This document shows, piece by piece, positions 35,384 to 41,280 of a stretch of 45,036 bases of DNA. Position 1 is the stretch's first letter. Each line of letters opens with the position of its first letter. The DNA is from Thermoleophilia bacterium (GTDB lineage: Bacteria; Actinomycetota; Thermoleophilia; Gaiellales; Gaiellaceae). Location of the stretch: positions 1 to 45,036 of the forward strand of contig JADLFG010000074.1 in the NCBI GenBank assembly GCA_020845695.1, read 5' to 3'. The translations under genes were made by a program, and so were the position numbers. The notes under the pieces are model-generated. The model did not search any database, was not told the DNA's origin, and was given only the letters and a program-made list of their open reading frames with translations.

Positions 35384-35601
35384 CCGAGCCGCCCCGGCTG
35401 CCCGCGTGGCTGGCGGCCGAGGTCGCGAGCTGGCCGCTGGACGCCTGGGGCGTGCACCAGGCGCGACTGCTTCTGCGCGACGGCCGCGTGATCGAGCCCG
35501 TCGCGATCCTGCCGAGCGGCGATATCGCGGGCTGGGGCGGCGCCGGGGAGATCCCGTTCGCGGCGGCGGACATCGTCGCGATCGAGCCGGCCGGCTACTA
35601 G
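35380..35601 (+). CDS. Small soluble protein, unknown function
   Basis: The 73-residue protein has a Trp- and Pro-rich N-terminal half (PPRLPAWLAAEVASWPLDAWGVHQARLL) and a beta-type C-terminal half (GRVIEPVAILPSGDIAGWGG...AADIVAIEP). I do not recognise it. It is coupled to the upstream membrane protein through a GTGA overlap, which supports it being translated; it may be a cytoplasmic partner of that protein. Confidence 0.55.
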   Translation: MTEPPRLPAWLAAEVASWPLDAWGVHQARLLLRDGRVIEPVAILPSGDIAGWGGAGEIPFAAADIVAIEPAGY

Positions 35602-35699
35602 GGTCGGACACCGGCGGCCTGCATCGGTCGCGACGATCGGGGCGGAGGCCGGGCGGTCCCGCCCGCCAGACGGCTCGTTCTCCGATGCTGGAGCGTCGT

Positions 35700-35719
35700 G
35701 GGCGGGACCACTCCCGCCC
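35700..35719. terminator. Perfect 8-base hairpin, probable terminator of the clpB-downstream unit
   Basis: GGGCGGGA (35700-35707) and TCCCGCCC (35712-35719) pair with a four-base loop. A longer alternative pairs 35655-35664 (GGTCCCGCCC) with 35700-35709. Confidence 0.5.
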
Positions 35720-35867
35720 TTACACCCTCCCCGCGTGCTGCTGCGGGACGCCGCACCGAGGACGCTCCGCCGGCGCCGCCGATGCGCTCGCATCCCGCCC
35801 CTACACCCTCCCCGCGGGCCGCTGCGGGACGTCGCATCGGGGGCCCCCTGCCGGTGGCGCCGATACG
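35712..35867. repeat. Two tandem copies of a 75-base unit with 81-base period
   Basis: Bases 35712-35786 and 35793-35867 align without gaps at roughly 83 percent identity. Both begin TCCCGCCC, share ACACCCTCCCCGCG and TGCGGGACG, and end CCGATGCG or CCGATACG. The second copy ends at the dsbB promoter-like sequence. No similar copy was noticed elsewhere in the window. Confidence 0.75.
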
Positions 35868-35876
35868 ATGGCCGCG

Positions 35877-35954
35877 GTGACGCCTTGGAGCGATCGGAGC
35901 CGGTGTCCGGCAAGGCCCGCGCGCCCGTGCGGGTCCGGGGAGGCCCGGGGGTGA
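35877..35954 (+). CDS. Possible 25-residue leader peptide coupled to dsbB
   Basis: GTG 35877 lies 7 bases after TACGAT (35864-35869), the leaderless arrangement seen at several other genes. The frame runs 25 codons, contains two Cys (residues 10 and 17) and ends in a TGA that overlaps the dsbB start as GTGA. Codon use is poor for this genome, so the peptide may not be real; alternatively translation of dsbB begins at GTG 35903 and reads through the same bases in another frame. Confidence 0.2.
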   Translation: MTPWSDRSRCPARPARPCGSGEARG

Positions 35955-36520
35955 CGCACGCCGTCGTCGTCGCGCTCGCCTTCCTCGGTGTCGTCGGGCA
36001 GGTGCTCGTCGCGCTCCTGCTCGCCGGCGGCGTCGCGTGGCTCGCCGGCGCGCGCGCGCCGCTCGACGCCGTCCGTGCCGCCGTGGCCGGCCACGAGCTC
36101 CTGCTCGCGTTCGTGGTCACGGCGATCGCGACCGGGGGCAGTCTCTTCTTCTCCGAGGCCGCGGGCTACGTGCCCTGCGAGCTCTGCTGGTTTCAGCGCA
36201 TCGCGATGTATCCGCTCGTGATCACGACCGTTCTCGCCTTCCGCTACCGCGACCGCGGCGCCGCCCGCTACCTCTTACCGCTCCCGATCGCCGGTGCCGG
36301 CGTCTCCGTCTACCACCTGCTGGTCGAGAACGGCGTCGTCGAGCAGAGCCAGGCGTGCCTCGCCTCGGCCCCGGGCGGCTGCGCGACCAGGTGGGTGGAC
36401 GAGTTCGGCTACATGACCATCCCAACGCTCGCGCTCACCGCCTTCCTCCTCGCCTTTGCCCTCCTGCTCTGCGCCGCCCGGGGAGCCCGCCGCGAGCGGT
36501 GGCCCGCCGCCGGGGGCTAG
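35951..36520 (+). CDS. dsbB: Disulfide bond formation protein DsbB/BdbC
   Basis: The 189-residue membrane protein has five hydrophobic segments and both redox pairs: the quinone-side CELC (Cys76, Cys79) in YVPCELCWFQRIAMYPL and the second pair Cys136 and Cys144 (QACLASAPGGCATRWVDEFGYMTIP). It re-oxidises a DsbA-type thiol oxidase using menaquinone or ubiquinone. GTG 35951 has GGGGAGG seven bases upstream, which decides the start; GTG 35903 is in frame and less likely. Compared with E. coli DsbB there is an extra N-terminal helix, as in many Gram-positive members. No dsbA is nearby. Confidence 0.9.
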   Translation: MTHAVVVALAFLGVVGQVLVALLLAGGVAWLAGARAPLDAVRAAVAGHELLLAFVVTAIATGGSLFFSEAAGYVPCELCWFQRIAMYPLVITTVLAFRYRDRGAARYLLPLPIAGAGVSVYHLLVENGVVEQSQACLASAPGGCATRWVDEFGYMTIPTLALTAFLLAFALLLCAARGARRERWPAAGG

Positions 36521-36532
36521 CCGGAAACGCCG

Positions 36533-36730
36533 GTGCAGGACCTGACCCCGTCCCGGCTCCGGTCGTTTCTGCTTGGCGGCATCATCGGCGGGATCGCCGG
36601 GGTCGCGGCGGGCATGGCCCGGGCTCGCAGGCACGAGCGTCGCGGCGAGCTGCCGCCCGGACTGGCCGCGTTCGAAGACGCGCCGTGCTTCAGGGAGGCC
36701 GAGCGGGAGGAGTCCCGCGGTCAGCCGTGA
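36533..36730 (+). CDS. Small single-pass membrane protein
   Basis: The 65-residue protein has a Gly/Ala-rich helix (FLLGGIIGGIAGVAAGMA) near the N terminus and a charged tail with one Cys (AFEDAPCFREAERE). The Gly-zipper helix resembles YtxH-type proteins, but similarity is only in pattern. GTG 36533 is 12 bases after dsbB, suggesting co-transcription. The last 10 bases overlap the convergent sigma-factor gene. Confidence 0.6.
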   Translation: MQDLTPSRLRSFLLGGIIGGIAGVAAGMARARRHERRGELPPGLAAFEDAPCFREAEREESRGQP

Positions 36731-37533
36731 CCGAGCGCGCCGTCGGGCGCCTGCTCGAGGGTCGCCAGGGCCTCCCGTAGCTGGCTGCGGACGCCCGCGA
36801 GGATCTGCGACACGCGCGACGGGCTGACGCCGAGCTCGCGGCTCGCCCGGGAGCCGCCGGAACGCTCCAGGCACACGAGCCCGAGCACGCGCCGCTCGCG
36901 GTCGGAGAGGCCGGCGACGACCTGTCGGATCGCGTCGGCCCGCTCGGCGGACAGGCTGGCGAGCTCCGGGTCACCCCGGCTATCGGTGGCCGGGAGCGCC
37001 CCTAAGTCGCCCGCCCCACCGCCGCTCGCGGGCGCGTCGAGCGAGCGCAGGGTCGCCCGATCGAGATCGGCGAGCAGGCGCCGGAGCGCGGCGGGATCGG
37101 TCTCGAGCGCCGCGGCCAGCTCGGGCTCGGTCGGGATCCGCCCCTGCTCCGCGCTCAGGCGCTGGCGGACGGCGTCGAGCCGGCGCCCCTCCCGGCGGAC
37201 CGAGCGCGACACCCAGTCGGCGGCGCGCAGCTCGTCCAGGATCGCTCCATTGACCCGATGCCAGAGATAGCACTCGAAGGTGGCCCCGCGCGCGGGATCG
37301 AACCGGTCGATCGCGGCCACGACGGCGAGCATGCCGCGGGCGACCAGGTCGTCGATGTCGAGATGGGAGGGGAGCGCCCGCGCTCTGCGGTGCGCGAGGA
37401 AGCGCACCAGCGGGACCGCCGAGAGCACGAGCCGGTCGCGGGCAGCCGCGTCGCCCCGCTCCGACCAGGCGCGCCACAGCCGCTCTGCCTCGGCGGGTCC
37501 GAGCCGGCACGCGGATGTCCCCGCCGAGCTCAT
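36721..37533 (-). CDS. RNA polymerase sigma factor, WhiG/FliA (sigma-28) type
   Basis: The 270-residue protein has region 2 (SAVPLVRFLAHRRARALPSHLDIDDLVARGMLAVVAAIDRFDPARGATFECYLWHRVNGAILDELRAADWVSRSVRREGR), including the DELRxxDWVxRSVR sequence typical of the FliA/WhiG/SigF branch, a region 3 (RIPTEPELAAALETDPAALR) and a helix-turn-helix region 4 (LSDRERRVLGLVC...SRASRELGVSPSRVSQI). In Streptomyces WhiG drives sporulation and is sequestered by the c-di-GMP-binding RsiG. Here it is divergent from a GGDEF gene and followed by HD-GYP, so c-di-GMP control is plausible. No rsiG is visible in the window. Whether it controls motility, sporulation or something else is unknown. ATG 37533 is the start. 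Confidence 0.85.
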   Translation of the reverse strand: MSSAGTSACRLGPAEAERLWRAWSERGDAAARDRLVLSAVPLVRFLAHRRARALPSHLDIDDLVARGMLAVVAAIDRFDPARGATFECYLWHRVNGAILDELRAADWVSRSVRREGRRLDAVRQRLSAEQGRIPTEPELAAALETDPAALRRLLADLDRATLRSLDAPASGGGAGDLGALPATDSRGDPELASLSAERADAIRQVVAGLSDRERRVLGLVCLERSGGSRASRELGVSPSRVSQILAGVRSQLREALATLEQAPDGALGHG

Positions 37534-37636
37534 GATCGGTGGGTCAGTGTCACGCCGCGGCGGCCGCGGCGAAACCCTCGCTCCGGCGCGATCCGCATCC
37601 CCGATTCGGGTAGGGTGCCGAGCCGGTCGCGCGGGC

Positions 37637-37664
37637 TCAACCCGGAGCCGGTTTCGTCCGATAG
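37637..37664 (+). promoter_or_regulatory. Sigma-28/WhiG-like promoter before the GGDEF response regulator
   Basis: TCAA (37637-37640), a 16-base spacer and TCCGATAG (37657-37664) match TAAA-N15/16-GCCGATAA at nine of twelve positions, with CCGATA exact. It ends 13 bases before ATG 37678 and sits opposite a sigma factor of exactly that class, which suggests direct control. Confidence 0.5.
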
Positions 37665-37677
37665 TGAGGTGATGCCG

Positions 37678-38625
37678 ATGACGGGAGCGGGGCGGATCAC
37701 CGAGAAGAGCCAGGAGGCGGAGGAGTCGCGGCCACGGATCCTGGTCGCTGACGACGATCCCGACATCCTGTTCCTGGTCTGCCGCGTCCTCCGCAAGGCC
37801 GGCTACGAGGTGATCACGGCCACGGACGGGATCGAGGCGCTCGCGCTCGCCCGTGAGCACGACCCCGACCTGCTCGTGCTCGACGTCTCGATGCCCCACG
37901 TGGGTGGCGACGCCGTCTGCGAGCAGATCCAGGAGGACGGCCCCGGCGCGCCCCCGGTGATCCTCCTGACCGCGCATGCCGAACGGTCGGCGCGCGTGAG
38001 CGGGCTCGACGCCGGCGCCGTCGACTACATCACCAAGCCGTTCGACCACGAGGAGCTGTGCGCCCGGGTCCGCGCGGTCCTGCGTACCAAGACGGCCCGG
38101 GACGAGCTCGCGGTCGAGGCGGCTACCGACGCGCTGACCGGGCTGCTCAACCGCAGCCAGCTCGGGCCGCGCGTCTCGGAGCTGGTCTCGGCGGCCCGGC
38201 GCCACGGCCGGCCGCTCGCGTGCCTGATGATCGACCTCGATCACTTCAAGGCCGTCAACGACACCTACGGCCACGCCGCGGGCGATGTCGTCCTCGCCGA
38301 GGCGGCACGCAGGTTCGACTCCGTGCGCCGCACCGAGGACGTGCTGATCCGCTACGGGGGCGAGGAGTTCCTCGCGCTCCTCCCCGACACCGACGCCGAG
38401 GGTGCCGTCGTCGTCGCGGACAAGCTGAGGGCCGCGCTCACCGCCGGCCCGGTGAGCGTCGAGACCGACGGCGGGCACGCGCTGGAGATCACCGTTCGGG
38501 CCAGCATCGGGGTTGCCTGCTGGGACGCCACGATGGCCGACGCCTCCGTGCTCGTGGCCGCCTCGGACGAGGCCCTCTACCGGGCCAAGGCGGCGGGGCG
38601 CGACCAGGTTCAGGCCGCCGCCTGA
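37678..38625 (+). CDS. Response regulator with diguanylate cyclase (GGDEF) output
   Basis: The 315-residue protein has a receiver domain (ILVADDDPD; phospho-acceptor Asp69 in LLVLDVSMP; Lys120 in YITKPFD) and a GGDEF domain with TDALTGLLNR, LMIDLDHFKAVNDTYGH and an intact active site RYGGEEF (227-231). RTED at 218-221 is a canonical RxxD inhibitory site, five residues before the active site. It should make c-di-GMP from GTP when phosphorylated or dimerised. ATG 37678 is chosen over ATG 37672 because GAGG lies nine bases upstream of it. It heads a block with a kinase and an HD-GYP regulator. Confidence 0.9.
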   Translation: MTGAGRITEKSQEAEESRPRILVADDDPDILFLVCRVLRKAGYEVITATDGIEALALAREHDPDLLVLDVSMPHVGGDAVCEQIQEDGPGAPPVILLTAHAERSARVSGLDAGAVDYITKPFDHEELCARVRAVLRTKTARDELAVEAATDALTGLLNRSQLGPRVSELVSAARRHGRPLACLMIDLDHFKAVNDTYGHAAGDVVLAEAARRFDSVRRTEDVLIRYGGEEFLALLPDTDAEGAVVVADKLRAALTAGPVSVETDGGHALEITVRASIGVACWDATMADASVLVAASDEALYRAKAAGRDQVQAAA

Positions 38626-38705
38626 CCCGATCCTCCGAACCGGCGAAGGCCCCTTCGCGTGCCCCGGGGATTGCCGGATCGCGGCGGGAGGGCCAAGATA
38701 CCGGC

Positions 38706-39821
38706 ATGACCGAGCAGCAGCCCGGCGGCGTGACCGTGGCCGGCGACACGGGCGCGATCGCGGTTGCCCGCTCGCTCGCTCGCTCGCTCACGTCCGGCCC
38801 GCTGCGCTCGACCTTCGAGCCGGCCGTCGCGGCCCTCGCTCCGGCCGGGGTCCACGGCGGCGCGCTCTATCTCCTGCGCGGCGGCATGCTGAGGTCATTT
38901 GCCGGGTCCCCTGCCCGCGTGGAGCTGCGCCTCGCCGGTGAGCTCGTCGCCGAGCTTCGCGAAACGGGACACGCCGAGGAGGGCGGGCGGCGCTACCTCG
39001 CGCTGCACGACGAGGACGGGTTCGCCGGAGCGCTCGAGCTGGCCGGTGCCGCCGACCCGGATCTGCTCGAGCTTGCGGCCGGTCTCTTCTCGCTGGCGCT
39101 TCGGCGCGACGGCGGGGTCGAGCTCGAGCGCGGCCTCCTCGGCGCCAGCAAGGCGACCGCCGTCGGGGAGCTCGCCGCCGGGCTCGCTCACGAGCTCAGC
39201 AACCCGCTGTTCGCGATGCTCGGGCTGGTCGAGTTCCTGCTCGAGGAGACCGAGCCGGGCACGAAGGCCCACCAGCGCCTCGAGCTCGTCCAGCAGAGCG
39301 GCCTGGAGATCCGCAACCTGCTGCGGCTTCTCCTCGACTTCGCGCGCGAGCCCGAGGACGAGCTCGGCACCGTCGCGCTCGGCGAGGTCGCCCGGGCCGC
39401 GGTCGCGCTCGCCCGCTGCACCAGCCCGGCCAGGGACATCGCGGTGGTCGAGCACCTCGACGGGGGGGCTGTGCTGGTCGAGGGGAGCGCCAACCGGCTT
39501 CAGCAGGCGCTGCTCCACCTGCTCACGAACGCCTACCGGGCGATCCCGCTCGGCGGCACGGTCACCGTCTCGGTGCGCCGGGAGGGCTCGTGGGCGGTCG
39601 CGACCGTGGACGACACCGGCCCCGGGATCCCGGGCGAGCTCGGGGAGCGGGTCTTCGAGCCCTTCTTCTCGACCCGTGCCGGCTCGGGCGGAAACGGGCT
39701 CGGCCTCACCCTCGCGCGCGCGATCGCGCGCATGCACGGCGGCGATCTCCAGGCCGGCGCCGCCCCCGGCCGGGGTGCTCGGCTCGAGTTGCGCGTGCCG
39801 GCGCTCGAGGAGATCCCGTGA
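38706..39821 (+). CDS. Soluble sensor histidine kinase
   Basis: The 371-residue protein has no membrane segment. Residues 1-~140 form a GAF-like or unknown sensory region (FEPAVAALAPAGVHGGALYLLRGG...), then a dimerisation helix with the phospho-acceptor His162 in GELAAGLAHELSNPL, and an HATPase domain with NAYRAI (N box), DTGPGIP and GNGLGLTLA. It should phosphorylate the adjoining response regulators. ATG 38706 follows CAAGAT by 6 bases. The stop overlaps the next gene's start (GTGA), strongly linking the kinase to the HD-GYP regulator. Confidence 0.87.
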   Translation: MTEQQPGGVTVAGDTGAIAVARSLARSLTSGPLRSTFEPAVAALAPAGVHGGALYLLRGGMLRSFAGSPARVELRLAGELVAELRETGHAEEGGRRYLALHDEDGFAGALELAGAADPDLLELAAGLFSLALRRDGGVELERGLLGASKATAVGELAAGLAHELSNPLFAMLGLVEFLLEETEPGTKAHQRLELVQQSGLEIRNLLRLLLDFAREPEDELGTVALGEVARAAVALARCTSPARDIAVVEHLDGGAVLVEGSANRLQQALLHLLTNAYRAIPLGGTVTVSVRREGSWAVATVDDTGPGIPGELGERVFEPFFSTRAGSGGNGLGLTLARAIARMHGGDLQAGAAPGRGARLELRVPALEEIP

Positions 39822-40915
39822 CGAGGATCCTCGTGATCGACGACGAGCCGGTCGTGCGGGCGCTGATGGCCGAGATCCTGGCACGGGCAGGCCACGACGT
39901 CGTCGACGCCGACTCCGCCGGCCGCGCGCTCGACCTGCTCGACGACAGCGAGCTCGCGCTCGTCATCTCGGACATCGTGATGCCGGGGCTGAGCGGCTTC
40001 GAGCTGCTCGACGAGGTGCGCAGCCGCCGGCCCAGCCTGCCCGTTCTGCTCGTCACCGGCTCCGGGACGCAGGACAACCTGTCCGCGGCGCTCTCGCACG
40101 GGGCCGCCGGGCTGGTGACCAAGCCCTTCACCCACGCGGAGCTGCGCGAGCGGGTCGCCGCCGTGCTCTCGCGGGCGAGCCGGGGGGAGCGCGAGGTGCG
40201 CGAGCGCGTCGTCGTCCCGGCGCTGACGAGCGCGCTCGCGCGCGCCGTCACGGCGCGGGACCTCGCCACCGGCGGTCACAGCGAGCGGCTGGTCAACCTC
40301 GCGTGCCGGCTCGCCGCCGAGCTCGCGGTCCCCGCCGCCGAGGTCGACGGGATCCGCCTCGGCGCCAGCCTCCACGACATCGGCAAGATCGGCATTCCCG
40401 ACTCCGTGCTCCTGAAGCCGGGCCCGCTCGAGCGTGACGAGCGGCTGCTGATGGAGAGCCACACCCTGATCGGCGACCGGCTGCTCGAGCCGGTCCCCGA
40501 GCTCGCCGCGGCGCGTCCGATCGTGCGCTCCCACCACGAGCGCTGGGACGGGCTCGGCTACCCGGACCGTCTCGCCGGCGAGGAGATCCCGCTCGGCGCG
40601 AGGATCGTCGCGGTCGCGGACGCGCTCGAGGCGATGTCGGCGCTGAGGCCCTACCGCTCGCCGCTCGACCGGGACGTGATCGTGGCCGAGCTCGAGGCGG
40701 GGTGCGGCAGCCAGTGGGACCCGCGCGTCGTTGCGGCGGTGCTCGAGCTGATGCGGAGGGGCGTGATCGGGTTCGGCGCCGGCGGGATCGAGGTCGCGGT
40801 GGCCGGCTCCGACCCGCCCGCCGGCGTCAAGCGCGCGTCCGGATCGCGTTCGGGACGGTCTCGGCGGCCGGAGCGGCGCCGTCCGGGCGGACGCTCTCGC
40901 CCGGGCGGTGAGTGA
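39818..40915 (+). CDS. Response regulator with HD-GYP c-di-GMP phosphodiesterase output
   Basis: The 365-residue protein has a receiver domain (ILVIDDEPV; Asp52 in VISDIVMPG; Lys102 in VTKPF) and an HD-GYP domain with HSERL, HDIGKIGIP (His186, Asp187), a SHHERWDGLGYPDRL segment carrying GYP, and VADALEAMSALRPYR. The motif set is that of an active phosphodiesterase that converts c-di-GMP to GMP or pGpG. The C-terminal ~50 residues are basic and low-complexity (SGRSRRPERRRPGGRSRPGGE), unusual for the family, and could bind nucleic acid or be disordered. GTG 39818 overlaps the kinase stop. With the GGDEF regulator upstream, the same kinase may control both synthesis and breakdown. Confidence 0.9.
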   Translation: MTRILVIDDEPVVRALMAEILARAGHDVVDADSAGRALDLLDDSELALVISDIVMPGLSGFELLDEVRSRRPSLPVLLVTGSGTQDNLSAALSHGAAGLVTKPFTHAELRERVAAVLSRASRGEREVRERVVVPALTSALARAVTARDLATGGHSERLVNLACRLAAELAVPAAEVDGIRLGASLHDIGKIGIPDSVLLKPGPLERDERLLMESHTLIGDRLLEPVPELAAARPIVRSHHERWDGLGYPDRLAGEEIPLGARIVAVADALEAMSALRPYRSPLDRDVIVAELEAGCGSQWDPRVVAAVLELMRRGVIGFGAGGIEVAVAGSDPPAGVKRASGSRSGRSRRPERRRPGGRSRPGGE

Positions 40916-41034
40916 TCCTGCACCGGCGGGAGACGAGCACCAAAGCCCGGCCGCGCGGATCGTGTCACGGCCACGTCGGTCGCTCCACGGCCGGCTCTGG
41001 CCGCGGCCGGTGCAGCGGCGCTAGAATCGGTGCC

Positions 41035-41274
41035 GTGAGCGTGCTCGCGATCGTCCTGATCGCCTGCGCCGTAGCGGTCGTGATCGGCGCCGAGTGGCCC
41101 AGGCTGCGAGCCCGCGCGCGCTCGGGAGGCGAGGCCCGTGCCCGCCGGGAGCGCGACCGGGTCCGGGCGCAGCTTCGCGTGATCGAGGGCGACCGCGACG
41201 ACTTCGCCGAGAGCGTCCGGCGCGACCTCGATCGCCTGCCGGTGATCGAGGAGCACGACGACCGCTCGCGCTGA
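41035..41274 (+). CDS. Small membrane-anchored coiled-coil protein
   Basis: The 79-residue protein has one N-terminal hydrophobic helix (VSVLAIVLIACAVAVVIGAEW) and a charged, helical cytoplasmic tail (GGEARARRERDRVRAQLRVIEGDRDDFAESVRRDLDRLP). GTG 41035 follows TAGAAT (41022-41027) by 7 bases and is therefore probably leaderless; the frame above it is non-coding in character. The function is unknown. Its stop lies 6 bases from that of the convergent protease gene. Confidence 0.6.
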   Translation: MSVLAIVLIACAVAVVIGAEWPRLRARARSGGEARARRERDRVRAQLRVIEGDRDDFAESVRRDLDRLPVIEEHDDRSR

Positions 41275-41280
41275 CGGGGA

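Larger units (their letters stand above)
35602..35950. other. Gene-free stretch with hairpin, tandem repeat and dsbB leader
   Basis: This 349-base interval holds a hairpin (35700-35719), an 81-base-period tandem repeat (35712-35867), a promoter-like element and a possible short leader peptide before dsbB. I see no further gene. Confidence 0.5.

Noticed and set aside
40918..41015. Ten-base inverted repeat CTGCACCGGC/GCCGGTGCAG upstream of the small membrane gene
   Set aside because: Arms are 78 bases apart in GC-rich DNA with no other sign of an operator or attachment site.
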